Positions 7,761 to 16,818 of a stretch of 50,358 nt of DNA are shown here, piece after piece. Numbering within the stretch: position 1 is the stretch's first letter; each line of letters opens with the position of its first letter. The notes beneath the pieces were generated by a model, which saw nothing but the letters and a program-made list of their open reading frames with translations, was not told the origin of the DNA and searched no databases. The translations under genes and the position numbers were made by a program. The stretch is from RUG695 sp050943135 (GTDB lineage Bacteria > Planctomycetota > Planctomycetia > Pirellulales > Thermoguttaceae), in contig JBMNOP010000016.1 in the NCBI GenBank assembly GCA_050943135.1, positions 1 to 50,358 of the forward strand, in the 5' to 3' direction.

Positions 7761-9895
7761 TACTGTTCGTCTCGCCATTCTTTCTGTTCGTAAAGGACAG
7801 CTTTGCGGCTCAATTTGACGCGGTTCTGATCATCGATCGAGATGACCTTGACGTCCATTTCATCACCGACTTTACAGACCGAATGAATGTCGCTGACGTA
7901 TTCATCCGAAAGTTCGCTGATGTGGCAGAGACCGTCGCGGCCGGGGAGAATTTCGATGAAAGCGCCGAAGTTCTGAATACTGGCGACGCGGCCATGATAG
8001 ATCTTTCCGACTTCGACGTTGGCCGTCAGACGGTTCACTTCGTCCAAAGCGGCTTTAGCGCTCCTTTCGTCGTTCGAGGCGATCGAGACGGTTCCGTCGT
8101 TTTCGATTTCGATCGAAGCGCCTGTCGAGTCTTGGATGGCACGAATCGTCTTGCCGCCGGGACCGATGAGCAAACCGATCTTGTCTTGGTCGATAACCGT
8201 GCGGTAAAGGCGCGGCGCGTAAGGAGAAATATCTTCGGCCGGAGAAGGAGCGACCGAGAGCATTTTGCGCAGAATGCCGATACGCGCTTCCCGGGCCTGT
8301 TTGAGTGTTTGTTGAATGATCTCTTTGGTGATCCCGTCGATTTTCAGATCGAGCTGGATACCGGTGATCCCGTTTTGTGTTCCGGCCACCTTGAAATCCA
8401 TGTCGCCGAAGTGGTCTTCGTCACCCATGATGTCGGTAATGGTGGTCCAATCTTCGTCCGATTCTTTGACCAGACCGATCGAAATCCCGGCGACCGGGTT
8501 CGCGATCGGAACGCCCGCGGCCATCAGACCGAGCGTGGCCCCACAGACCGATGCCATCGAGCTTGAACCGTTCGATTCAAGAATATCGCTGATCACGCGG
8601 ATGGTATAGGGGAATTCTTCGGCTTCCGGAAGAACCGGTTTTACGCTCCGTTCGGCCAGCGCTCCGTGCCCGTATTCCCGGCGGCCCGTCCCGCGAATCG
8701 GTTTGCATTCGCCGACCGAGTAGGGGGGGAAGTTGTAGTCGAGCATGAACCGTTTCGAGTATTCGTCGAAAAGGCCGTCGACCCGCTGTTCGTCTTTGGC
8801 GGTTCCGAGGGTTACCGTGACGAGCGCCTGGGTCTCACCTCGCTGAAAGAGTGCCGAACCGTGGATGCGAGGGAGAACGTTAATCTGACATTCGATTGGG
8901 CGGACCTCTTTTCGGTCGCGGCCGTCGAGTCGTTCACCGCCGAGAATAATATCGCGCACCACTCGTCGCTCGAAGTCGTGAAAAGCCATCTCAAACAATT
9001 CCGGGGTGTAGAGGTTTTCTTTTCCGGCCAGGGTGTCCTTTTCAATTTCTTCGGGCGAGGCGACCAGTGCTTCTTTAGCGGATTCACGCACCTCGGCGCA
9101 GGCCTCGGCGCGGGCGACTTTCCCATCGGTTTTCTTTGCCTTGGTGTAATCTTTGTAGAATTTTTTGTGGATTGCTTTGTAAAGCGTTTCCGTTGGCGGG
9201 GGTGTGAATTCGATCTTTTCGGGTTTGATCAAATCGACCATTTCGAGTTGGAGCTCACACATCTCTTTGACGTATCCGTGAGCTTTCATGATTGCGGCGT
9301 AGACTTTCGGTTCGGGAAGCTCGCGGGCAAACCCTTCGATCATCAGGACCGAGTCGAGATTCCCCGAAACAACCAAATCGAGTTCGCTCGATTCAAGCTG
9401 CTCGAAATTCGGGAACGGGATGAACTCGTCGTCGATCAGACCGAGTCGAACCGAGGCCAGTGGTCCGTTAAACGGGACGGGACTTAACTGGACTGCCATG
9501 GCACAGCCGTTCATGGCGATGATGTCCGGATCGACCGTCTGGTCACAGGCAAAGACTTGGGCCAGAACCTGGACTTCGTTAAAGAATCCTTCCGGAAAAA
9601 GGGGACGCATCGGTCGGTCGATCAGACGAGAGGTCAAGATCTCTTTCAGACCGGGGCGTCCTTCACGTTTGAGGAAACCGCCCGGGAACTTTCCGGAGGC
9701 AGACATTCGTTCGCGATAATCGCATGTCAGAGGGAAGAAGTCGGTGCCCGGACGACTGGGTGCGGTGGTAACGGTGCAGAGAAGAACGTTGTCGCCACAT
9801 CCAAAAAGACAGCTCCCGTGAGCCTGTTTTGCCCATTCTCCCGTTTCAATCCAAAAATTCTTTCCGCCGATAACTTTTTCTACTCTTTGTTTCAT
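7760..9895 (-). CDS. pnp: Polyribonucleotide nucleotidyltransferase (PNPase)
   Basis: A 711-residue 3'-5' phosphorolytic exoribonuclease, full length for the family. It has two RNase PH domains separated by an all-helical linker. The second contains GTGRREYGHGALAERS, the phosphate- and catalysis-associated segment. A KH domain follows (LLIGPGGKTIRAIQ), then a C-terminal S1 domain (GRVASIQNFGAFIEIL). It lies downstream of rpsO on the same strand, the arrangement known from E. coli, with a strong hairpin between them. The ribosome site before the ATG is poor (AAAAAG). The histidine kinase gene overlaps its stop codon. Confidence 0.97.
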   Translation of the reverse strand: MKQRVEKVIGGKNFWIETGEWAKQAHGSCLFGCGDNVLLCTVTTAPSRPGTDFFPLTCDYRERMSASGKFPGGFLKREGRPGLKEILTSRLIDRPMRPLFPEGFFNEVQVLAQVFACDQTVDPDIIAMNGCAMAVQLSPVPFNGPLASVRLGLIDDEFIPFPNFEQLESSELDLVVSGNLDSVLMIEGFARELPEPKVYAAIMKAHGYVKEMCELQLEMVDLIKPEKIEFTPPPTETLYKAIHKKFYKDYTKAKKTDGKVARAEACAEVRESAKEALVASPEEIEKDTLAGKENLYTPELFEMAFHDFERRVVRDIILGGERLDGRDRKEVRPIECQINVLPRIHGSALFQRGETQALVTVTLGTAKDEQRVDGLFDEYSKRFMLDYNFPPYSVGECKPIRGTGRREYGHGALAERSVKPVLPEAEEFPYTIRVISDILESNGSSSMASVCGATLGLMAAGVPIANPVAGISIGLVKESDEDWTTITDIMGDEDHFGDMDFKVAGTQNGITGIQLDLKIDGITKEIIQQTLKQAREARIGILRKMLSVAPSPAEDISPYAPRLYRTVIDQDKIGLLIGPGGKTIRAIQDSTGASIEIENDGTVSIASNDERSAKAALDEVNRLTANVEVGKIYHGRVASIQNFGAFIEILPGRDGLCHISELSDEYVSDIHSVCKVGDEMDVKVISIDDQNRVKLSRKAVLYEQKEWRDEQ

Positions 9896-10332
9896 TCTTT
9901 TTACTGACTTTCTCTTTACGGCATACCCTTAAAAGAATTTGCACTATTTTCTATTACGTCTACCTAACTGTTTTATAATTGATTTTTCGAGCACGATTTT
10001 GAGTCCGCAATGGGGAATCTCCGAAATCTATACTCCTGTCCACCGTGCTCCCTTTGTCAAGAGGCTTTCGGGGTTCGGATCGCAGCGTTACGCGATGTGA
10101 AACAAACTAACGAAAAAAGCCTACAACAACCTGCCAACCGGTCCTCACCGGTCACTTTTACGACACAAACTTTAACTACCGGGGATAAAAACAGAGGAAC
10201 CATTCATTTCCGGAACAAACCGGAAAATCGAGCCGAGGCCACGCTGGGGAATGAACGACAGAATAACGGCTCGATGCAACCTGCAACCAGAACTGCCGAC
10301 AGCCGTGAAGCTGTCGGCAGACGTGGAAATAT
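9896..10332 (-). other. rpsO-pnp intergenic region
   Basis: This 437-nt gap carries the hairpin at 10293-10320 and the pnp leader. A TTGACA-like hexamer on the minus strand near 10053 has no well-spaced -10 (a TATAGA lies 22 nt away), so I do not call a pnp promoter. No reading frame is convincing. The region before pnp is AT-rich (9900-9990). Confidence 0.5.
10293..10320 (-). promoter_or_regulatory. Perfect 11-bp hairpin between rpsO and pnp
   Basis: CTGCCGACAGC at 10293-10303 and GCTGTCGGCAG at 10310-10320 form a perfect stem with a 6-nt loop, 12 nt after the rpsO stop. No proper T-run follows on the minus strand, so it may be a weak terminator or an RNase processing and stabilising site. 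In E. coli an RNase III hairpin in this position controls pnp; a similar role here is inference. Confidence 0.7.
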
Positions 10333-10605
10333 CTACTTACGAATGCCAAGCCTTTTGATGACGGTGGCATAGCGTTCCAGGTCAAGTTTCTTGAGATAAT
10401 CAAGAAGACCACGACGATCGGAAACCATTTGGAGAAGACCACGGTGAGTGGCAAAATCTTTCTTATTGGCTTTCATATGTTCGGTCAGCGCGTTGATCTT
10501 TTTGGTAAGCAAAGCAATTTGAACTTCGGGGCTGCCCGTATCGTTGGCACTGCGTTGAAATTCCGCGATGATCGCCTGTTTTTCGTCTTTGGTCATAATC
10601 GTCAT
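10333..10605 (-). CDS. rpsO: 30S ribosomal protein S15
   Basis: A 90-residue S15 with the family hallmarks: a TGSPEVQIALLTKKINALTEH stretch (first 20 residues suffice to identify it), HMKANKKDFATHRGLL and the C-terminal YLKKLDLERYATVIKRLGIRK region. It binds 16S rRNA in the central domain. I start it at the ATG at 10605, preceded by AGAGG; a second ATG at 10596 gives the more usual 87-residue form. An upstream extension in the same frame is leader sequence. A strong promoter lies about 125-150 nt upstream, leaving a leader of ~119 nt that could host S15 autoregulation. Confidence 0.96.
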   Translation of the reverse strand: MTIMTKDEKQAIIAEFQRSANDTGSPEVQIALLTKKINALTEHMKANKKDFATHRGLLQMVSDRRGLLDYLKKLDLERYATVIKRLGIRK

Positions 10606-10730
10606 GCTGAAAGAACCTCTTTCTGTTGCGACTTCAGTCCGCCGCTCGCGGGCGTCTGAGTCATCAGTCTGTTTGGGGTGTCTGGAAAATATTCCTTTCC
10701 TTAGAGTTAAAGAAACAAGACCACGCAGGC

Positions 10731-10758
10731 ATTGTAACTTTTTTTCGGTTGATGTCAA
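10731..10758 (-). promoter_or_regulatory. Sigma70-type promoter for rpsO
   Basis: On the minus strand TTGACA (10758-10753) is separated by 16 nt from TACAAT (10736-10731). The predicted start near 10724 gives a leader of about 119 nt before rpsO. Confidence 0.8.
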
Positions 10759-10806
10759 TGCACCGATGCGTGATATTTTCCCCTTTTTCGGATTGTGGCG
10801 GCAGGG

Positions 10807-11784
10807 TTATTTGGTCCCTGGTCCGTTGACCACATTGCGAGGATTTCCTTCAAAAAAGGCTTTGACGTTAGCAACCGTCTCGGCCATGAGACGCAAGCGT
10901 GCCTCTCGGGTTGCCCAGGCGTTGTGCGGGGTGACGTAACAGTTGCGGGCCGAAAGGAGAGGTTCGGATTCAGCCGGCGGTTCGGTGGTGAGAACATCCA
11001 TTCCGGCGCCGGCGATTCTCCCAGCGTTGAGGGCCTCGGCCAGTGCTTCGGAGTCGATCAAGGGGCCGCGTGCGGTATTGATCAGAAAAGCTGTCGGCTT
11101 CATCTGGTCCAGGCGTGCGTGGTTGATCATGTGGTGGTTTTCCGACGTGAGTGGACAATGGAGCGAGACAACATCGGAGGTTTCGAAAATTTCGTCGAGC
11201 GTGGCGGCTTTACCGTACGGCAGATCGGTTCCCGGCGTGAGTCTCCGGCTGTAAGCGATGACGTTCATGCCGAAAGCCGATGCGACGTGGGCCACTCTTT
11301 GACCGATGGCACCGTAACCGATGATGCCGAATGTTTTTCCGGCAAGTTCTGTCAGCGGTTCTCCGTAAAACGTGAAGTCGGTCGCGGCAGTCCAAACACC
11401 TTCACGCGTTTTGGCGGTAAAGTAAGAGAGTGCCGATGCAAGGTTGAGTAGATGGGCAAAGGTTGATTGGACGACCGACTCGGTACTGTAACCGGGCACA
11501 TTCGAGACCGGAATACCGCGCAAGCGCGCCGCCTCGATGTCGATGGGGTTAATCCCGGTCGCCAAAACACCAATGAACCGCAATTCCGGGAGGGCGCCAA
11601 TCGTCTCGGCCGAGAAGGGAACCTTGTTGGTTAGGGCGACGGCCGCCCCCGCGGCACGGACGAGGATTTGGTCTGTCGGTGTTCGATCGTAAACGGTCAG
11701 ATCGCCGAGTTCTTTTAAGCCGTCCCAGGAAATATCACCCGGGTTGAGTGTCCATCCGTCGAGCACAACGATTTTTCGATTCAT
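10807..11784 (-). CDS. D-2-hydroxyacid dehydrogenase (glycerate/hydroxypyruvate reductase-like)
   Basis: A 325-residue NAD(P)-dependent dehydrogenase that interconverts 2-keto and D-2-hydroxy acids. The dinucleotide motif GYGAIG is at 156-161. The catalytic residues are R239 (NTARG), E268 (TTEPP) and H287 (TPHNAWAT). The HNAWA context and the EPLL segment favour the glycerate dehydrogenase (HprA) branch over lactate or phosphoglycerate dehydrogenases; substrate remains a guess. The start MNRKIVVLDG at 11784 follows AAGGAA about 11 nt upstream. The frame extends to 11904, but that part does not look like the family. The gene is divergent from the CoA-ligase gene and upstream of rpsO. Confidence 0.92.
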   Translation of the reverse strand: MNRKIVVLDGWTLNPGDISWDGLKELGDLTVYDRTPTDQILVRAAGAAVALTNKVPFSAETIGALPELRFIGVLATGINPIDIEAARLRGIPVSNVPGYSTESVVQSTFAHLLNLASALSYFTAKTREGVWTAATDFTFYGEPLTELAGKTFGIIGYGAIGQRVAHVASAFGMNVIAYSRRLTPGTDLPYGKAATLDEIFETSDVVSLHCPLTSENHHMINHARLDQMKPTAFLINTARGPLIDSEALAEALNAGRIAGAGMDVLTTEPPAESEPLLSARNCYVTPHNAWATREARLRLMAETVANVKAFFEGNPRNVVNGPGTK

Positions 11785-11920
11785 TTTGATTTCATTTCCT
11801 TGGTTGTTCTCTCTGTTTGACTTCGAGTAAACACCCGCCATGTTCCAAACACGGCGCCCCCTGTCTTCCCTGTCCCGTAAGCGCAACGATTTATCTTCGG
11901 CCACATCGGGGCCCGGCTAC

Positions 11921-11949
11921 TGGAAAGATTTCCCGGAGGCTATTATAAT
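11921..11949 (+). promoter_or_regulatory. Probable promoter of the CoA-ligase gene
   Basis: TGGAAA (11921-11926), a 17-nt spacer, then a perfect TATAAT (11944-11949). The start would be near 11956, about 84 nt before the ATG at 12040. Confidence 0.6.
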
Positions 11950-12039
11950 TGTTCTTATTTTGTTGTCATCCGCCACTTCCGACCTTTTTGCGCCGGAGCG
12001 CCGTGATTTCATTGTTTTCGCAAGAGAAAGGTCGTTGCC

Positions 12040-13323
12040 ATGTCTAGCAGTTCCCCTTACTTTGATCCTGCCGCCGAAACCATGTCGAAGGACGAGATCA
12101 TCGTCCGTCAAAACAAAAAACTCAAAGAGGTGGTCGCTTACGTCTACAAGAACAATGCCATTATGCGTGGTCTTCTTGACGAAGCCGGTGTGGTTCCGGG
12201 AGATTTTCGCGGTATCGAAGATGTCACGAAACTTCCGATCGTTACCAAAGAAACTTTCCGGAAGACTTATCCGCTCGGTCTCTGTTGTCGACCGAAAGAG
12301 GAACTCCGAGAAATGCATATGTCGAGCGGGTCGACCGGCACGCCGATCGTGATGGCCTACACTCCCAATGATTTGCACCAATGGGCCGACTGTATGGCGC
12401 GCTGTTACCGGATGGCGGGGGGGTATCCGGGCGATGTGACACAGATTACACCTTCCTTCGGACTTTTCAACGGCGGGTTCGGTATGTATCACGGTGCTCG
12501 ATTGGCCGAGCTTTTCGTGATCCCGACCGGGTCCGGAAATACCGAGCGCCAGGTCAAATTGGCCCGTGATTTCAAGACGAAGATTCTTACGGCCGTGGTC
12601 TCGTATTCGATCCGTCTTTCCGAGATCATGAATAAACTCGGAATCGAACTGCCAGACTTGAAGGTCGGAATTTTTGGCGCCGAATCGCTCACCCGGTCGA
12701 TGACCAAACGGATCTCGTCGGAACTCAACATTGAGACGTTCAATATCTACGGTATGACCGAAACCGGGGGGGTCGGTACGCTCGGTTGCGACTGCGGTGA
12801 CCATTCCGGCATCCATGTCTGGGAGGACCAGTACTACCTCGAAATCGTTGATCCGGACACGAAAGAAGCGATTCCGGACGGCGAGTTTGGGGAACTCTTG
12901 GTAACATCCCTGACCCGCGAGGCGATTCCGGTCATTCGCTACAAGACCGGCGATCTGACCAGAATCGTTTCCCGCGAAAAGTGTGCCTGCGGGCGGACCC
13001 ACGTCAAAATCGACAATATTGCCGGGCGAACCGACGACATGTTAATCATCAAAGGGGTCAACTTCTTTCCACCGCAGGTCGAGCAGGCACTTCTTGAGAT
13101 CCCGGGCGTTCACCCCCACTACCAAATCGTGATCGAAACGACGGCGGGCGTCAAAGATGTCCGGATCAATGTCGAGGCCGAAGATGGAGTTACCGGCTAC
13201 ACCGTTGCCAAGCATCTCAAAAAGCGCCTCGGATTCTCTCCCAAAGGAGATGTTTTTAAACCGGGAACCCTCCCGCGTCAGGAAGGGAAAGCGGTCCGAG
13301 TCATCTATAAAAACAACGACTGA
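12040..13323 (+). CDS. Phenylacetate-CoA ligase-like AMP-forming enzyme (PaaK family)
   Basis: A 427-residue member of the ANL superfamily in the PaaK branch, which activates an aryl or other carboxylic acid to acyl-AMP and then acyl-CoA. The P-loop SSGSTGTP is at 95-102 and the YGMTE adenylate motif at 237-241. A cluster of Cys/His (GCDCGDHSG, later CACGRTH) looks like the structural zinc site of this branch. The C-terminal domain begins near GRTDDMLIIKG. No other phenylacetate-degradation gene is present, so a role in general aromatic or fatty acid activation is as likely. AGAGAAAGG precedes the ATG. The C-terminus is full length. Confidence 0.9.
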   Translation: MSSSSPYFDPAAETMSKDEIIVRQNKKLKEVVAYVYKNNAIMRGLLDEAGVVPGDFRGIEDVTKLPIVTKETFRKTYPLGLCCRPKEELREMHMSSGSTGTPIVMAYTPNDLHQWADCMARCYRMAGGYPGDVTQITPSFGLFNGGFGMYHGARLAELFVIPTGSGNTERQVKLARDFKTKILTAVVSYSIRLSEIMNKLGIELPDLKVGIFGAESLTRSMTKRISSELNIETFNIYGMTETGGVGTLGCDCGDHSGIHVWEDQYYLEIVDPDTKEAIPDGEFGELLVTSLTREAIPVIRYKTGDLTRIVSREKCACGRTHVKIDNIAGRTDDMLIIKGVNFFPPQVEQALLEIPGVHPHYQIVIETTAGVKDVRINVEAEDGVTGYTVAKHLKKRLGFSPKGDVFKPGTLPRQEGKAVRVIYKNND

Positions 13324-13585
13324 GGGTGATCACCAAGCATTCTTTTTAAACCGGCTGGGTTTCTCCTGGTCCTCGTGTATCTTATAGGACGGGCCAGGGG
13401 AAAACGGCCCGAGAAGCCCCGCGCGTGGTACATGAATGCCATCGCCGAATGTTCGGCGGCACGGCTGCCGGTCGGGCGATTTTCCTACAAGCGAGTCGGC
13501 GCGGATTTCGGGATATGAACGGAACCATCCGTCCGATCCCGGGTGACCGCGCCATCTCGATCAATGCAACCGGTTTTGCCGCTTC
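13324..13585. other. Gap without a recognised gene
   Basis: No convincing gene. A weak AAACC/GGTTT inverted repeat sits near 13348-13362. The DNA is GC-rich and shows out-of-frame ORFs typical of non-coding GC-rich sequence. Confidence 0.4.
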
Positions 13586-13756
13586 ATGAAAATTCTCCTT
13601 GGTCCCTTCAACCTTGCCGCTGGCCAACACGTTTTCAGCGCTGCAATGAAATTTTCAGGTTGGGGGCCGGAAACTCGGCGTCTATGTTTTGAAAGACATT
13701 CACGAAAATCTGCGGAATCCTTAAATGACGCGCTATCACGGAATTTGATCGTTGGG
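13586..13756 (+). pseudogene. Possible remnant of a glycosyltransferase N-terminus
   Basis: The frame from the ATG at 13586 starts MKILLGPFNLAAGQHVFSAA, which resembles the opening of some GT4-type glycosyltransferases (MKILhGp-N-A-G-...-l). The similarity fades after about 25 residues, and the frame runs into the 3' end of the convergent rhamnosidase gene. There is no ribosome site. It could be a decayed gene end or chance; I cannot decide without a search. Confidence 0.2.
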
Positions 13757-16552
13757 CTACCTCATAATGCTCCTAAACTCATACTGTCCCGACCCGACTT
13801 CGAAGATCGAGTAGCCCGGAATATCTTGGACCCGGATCGCTCTGTTTGTCGAACTTACCACGCCGTCTGACGGGACGTAAATTGTTGCGGTCGTGTTGAC
13901 CGGAATCGTTACGGTCATCCGGAACACCTTTTTGGCTGTTTGTTTGCGCCAATCGACACTCACCCTTCCGGTGGGACCGTCGAAGTGACCGCGTGCCCAT
14001 TGCAGTTGGGTATCACCGAACTTCGGGGGGTGAACGATGATCTTCCGATAACCGGGTTGCATCGGGTCGCTCCGGATGCCGAGTACCGAGTCGATATACC
14101 AGGAACCGACATAAAGGTACGAGCTGTGACAGAGCGAGTGGCCCGCACGTTTATGTTCCCAGGCTTCCCAGATGGTTGTTGCGTCATGTTCGCGCATAAA
14201 ACCCCAACTCGGATAGTTGACTTTGGAAGCCATGGCGTAGATGAGGTCATCGCGCCCTTCTTGTCGCAACCAGCGGAAGAGGAGCGCTCCGCCGGTGATT
14301 CCGACAGAAACATGGCCGTCGTTGTTTTCCAGAATTTCTTTTTCAAGGCGATCTTTGACTTGCGGTAGGACTTCGATTGGCGGAATTTCGGCGATCAGCG
14401 CAGCAGCCAGGATTGCGGCACGCCCACTTCCGTACGAGGCGTCTTCGGGATGGAAATATTTCGCGTGGATGGCTTGTTGGGCCTCATCGGCCAGCCGTGT
14501 CCACTCGGTTTCCTTTTCGGTTTCGCCGAGCACATGTGCGATTTTCGCGGCGGTGCGCAGGTTAAAAACGCGATACATGTTATTGAGACAGATCGACTCC
14601 TCTTTGTCGGGGTCCGGACCGTTCGGCGCGCCGGGCCAGAGCCAATCGCCCAGGAACGACCACTCGTCACCGTAAGTACGCAGGAGCCCGTCGGTGACAT
14701 AGCAGTTGAGGAAATCGAGCCAGCGGGTGATCAATTCAAGATTCTCCGAGAGGATTTGGCGATCTCCGTAGTGGTTGTAATAAAACCAGGGGAGGGTTAC
14801 CACGATTCCGCCCCATGCCGGACCACCGCCGCCGAAATAGGTCGGCGCGGTGTTTGGCAAGGTTCCTTTTTTCGCGGTATCGGCCTGTCCGGGATTGATG
14901 TTGGCCAGGTCGTCAAGCCACTGCGGATGCCACCCCTGAACGTCACGCCAATCTTCCATCCATTTTTTGTAGAAGGCATCGAGACGGTAGTTGAGCATTC
15001 CCGTCTCACACGTGGCGTGAGCGTCGCCGCCGTAACCCATCCGCTCTCGTTGCGGACAGTCGACGATGTAACCTCCCAGGGAGAGGTTTTCGTATGTCCA
15101 CCGCACGGTGTTGTATATCCAGTTCTGAAGGTCGTCGGAACATTGGAACGATGAGATTGATTCATAGTCTGTTCGAATCATCAGGCCGCGAAACCGGTCA
15201 CGGGACGGTTCGTTTTTGAGTCCATGGACGGTGATCCAGCGGCCGGAACTGTAATTGAATCGGTTTTTAAAGACGGCGTGGCCCGTTCTGTCGATCTTAA
15301 CACGGCTGAACAGGTTGAAAGTCATTTCCGCGTCTTCATCTTCCGAGAATCGGAATTCGACGATGTCGCCCGGGGTTCCCTCCACTTCTATTTCCATCGA
15401 TCCGGCAAAATTTTTCCCCATATCGACACGCCAGGCATTCTCTCCGAATGGAATGATTTCGACGGGAGAAAGGGGGGTGGTTGCGCGGTTTTTTTCGACT
15501 GCCTGGGCCGAAATTTCCAGGTTGGGATGGTAGACGACGCTTTCGACCCACCGGGAATCGTCGTAGTTGATCTGTGCCCAATCGGTTGTGCTGATATCGG
15601 CATCCTGATACTCACCACCGAATTGGCCAAACCACCACTGTCCGAGGAGCTTGTTGCCGCTGGGCGCGTGGACCCATGTCTCGTCGGTAACGACACGTTC
15701 GGTGTTTTCTCCGGTAACGATATCGCACTGGGCTTTAAAAATCGGGGCGTGGGGCTTGTCTTCCGTCTCGTAATCACGGAAGATGCTCCAGCCGACACCG
15801 AGCCAGACCCCGATGACGTTTTTCCCGGGGACAAGGTAGGGAGCGATATCGTAGGTGATGTATCGGGCCCGATGCTTGTGGTCGGTCACGCAGGGGGAAA
15901 GGAGGGTGTCATCTACCTTGGTACCATTGACATACAGTTCGTGGTAGCCGACCGATGCCAAATGGAAAAGGGCATTCTCGGGACGGGCGTCGAGTGTGAT
16001 CGTTTTTCGAAACCAGGGATCGAACGGACGATCGGAACCGTCTCCTTCGGCACGGAAATCCTCACCGCTGCCGATCCATTCGGCAGTCCACTGCGAAGGA
16101 TCGAGAAGGGCTGTTGCCCAATATCCTATCCCGCTCGGACCGGACTCGCCCCCATAGTTGTCGCGAACGCGTACATTCCAATAGTAAAATGTGTTTGATT
16201 TGAGCGGTGCCCCACCGTAGGGGATCGAGCGCGTTTGATTCGATTCAACCCAGCCGGAATCCCAGACGATTTCATCGGGAATTTCATCGACCAGACCTGT
16301 GTCGGAAGTAGCGACTAAAATCCGATAGGCTTTTTGGTTCCAAGAAGTCAGTTTTGCCCCGTAGGTTGTGAATTTCCAGGAGAGAAGGGGGAGACTCTTG
16401 TCGATGCCGATCGGATTGACAAGATTTTCACATGTCAGACGATTGGCTTGCATCGGAGAAGGCTTTCGTCGCTCTTGGGCCGAAATCACTCCGGCGGAGA
16501 GCAACAAAATCGCCACCAAGAAAACAAAAGATTTCTTTGTTCCCGTCTTCAT
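13757..16552 (-). CDS. Secreted alpha-L-rhamnosidase (GH78)
   Basis: A 931-residue enzyme that removes terminal alpha-L-rhamnose from plant or bacterial glycans. The start MKTGTKK at 16552 gives a clean signal peptide ending VISAQ, with AGGGGA about 8 nt upstream; a longer in-frame start at 16630 would spoil it. N-terminal beta domains include the RLTCENLVNPIGID opening and the YELYVNG-like HELYVNGTKVDD. The (alpha/alpha)6 catalytic domain carries DCPQRERMGYGGDA, the segment that holds the acid residues in this family, then TLPWFYYNHYGD and FMREHDATTIWEAWE. A C-terminal beta domain closes it. It likely acts outside the cytoplasm, in keeping with the carbohydrate genes nearby. Confidence 0.93.
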   Translation of the reverse strand: MKTGTKKSFVFLVAILLLSAGVISAQERRKPSPMQANRLTCENLVNPIGIDKSLPLLSWKFTTYGAKLTSWNQKAYRILVATSDTGLVDEIPDEIVWDSGWVESNQTRSIPYGGAPLKSNTFYYWNVRVRDNYGGESGPSGIGYWATALLDPSQWTAEWIGSGEDFRAEGDGSDRPFDPWFRKTITLDARPENALFHLASVGYHELYVNGTKVDDTLLSPCVTDHKHRARYITYDIAPYLVPGKNVIGVWLGVGWSIFRDYETEDKPHAPIFKAQCDIVTGENTERVVTDETWVHAPSGNKLLGQWWFGQFGGEYQDADISTTDWAQINYDDSRWVESVVYHPNLEISAQAVEKNRATTPLSPVEIIPFGENAWRVDMGKNFAGSMEIEVEGTPGDIVEFRFSEDEDAEMTFNLFSRVKIDRTGHAVFKNRFNYSSGRWITVHGLKNEPSRDRFRGLMIRTDYESISSFQCSDDLQNWIYNTVRWTYENLSLGGYIVDCPQRERMGYGGDAHATCETGMLNYRLDAFYKKWMEDWRDVQGWHPQWLDDLANINPGQADTAKKGTLPNTAPTYFGGGGPAWGGIVVTLPWFYYNHYGDRQILSENLELITRWLDFLNCYVTDGLLRTYGDEWSFLGDWLWPGAPNGPDPDKEESICLNNMYRVFNLRTAAKIAHVLGETEKETEWTRLADEAQQAIHAKYFHPEDASYGSGRAAILAAALIAEIPPIEVLPQVKDRLEKEILENNDGHVSVGITGGALLFRWLRQEGRDDLIYAMASKVNYPSWGFMREHDATTIWEAWEHKRAGHSLCHSSYLYVGSWYIDSVLGIRSDPMQPGYRKIIVHPPKFGDTQLQWARGHFDGPTGRVSVDWRKQTAKKVFRMTVTIPVNTTATIYVPSDGVVSSTNRAIRVQDIPGYSIFEVGSGQYEFRSIMR

Positions 16553-16713
16553 CGCTTTTCCCCTGTGGAGGTTATAAATGTGGTAGTCTTTGGACATCGG
16601 AATTATATCAAAATCGTGAAAACTCCGCAAACAGCGCTTGAATCATATCATGATTACGAAGCGCCGCGCCCTCTTTCCAAGGGGGAAAAAAGAGGGTACA
16701 CTTGTAGGAGGTT

Positions 16714-16818
16714 ATGATTGGAAAGCCATTTGTCGTTGAGCCAGGCTTTTTTCCCTCCATTTCAGGGAAAACATCAGAGGAAAGTTTTGGGGAATGTCCG
16801 AGATCAATTTATCCGTAA
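16714..16818 (+). CDS. Possible 34-residue leader ORF overlapping the pyrD start
   Basis: An ATG at 16714 stands right after AGGAGG (16706-16711), giving MIGKPFVVEPGFFPSISG and ending at TAA 16816-16818, 25 nt inside pyrD in another frame. The spacing of the ribosome site to the ATG is short (2 nt). It could be a translated leader that couples to pyrD or chance. No homologue comes to mind. Confidence 0.2.
   Translation: MIGKPFVVEPGFFPSISGKTSEESFGECPRSIYP

Noticed and set aside
8666..9487. 273-codon plus-strand frame opposite pnp
   Set aside because: It is antisense to the conserved pnp gene and shows no domain.
10053..10059. TTGACA-like hexamer as a pnp promoter
   Set aside because: The nearest -10-like hexamer is 22 nt away, which is too far.
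13940..16198. Several plus-strand frames up to 324 codons opposite the rhamnosidase
   Set aside because: Antisense shadows of a well-supported GH78 gene.
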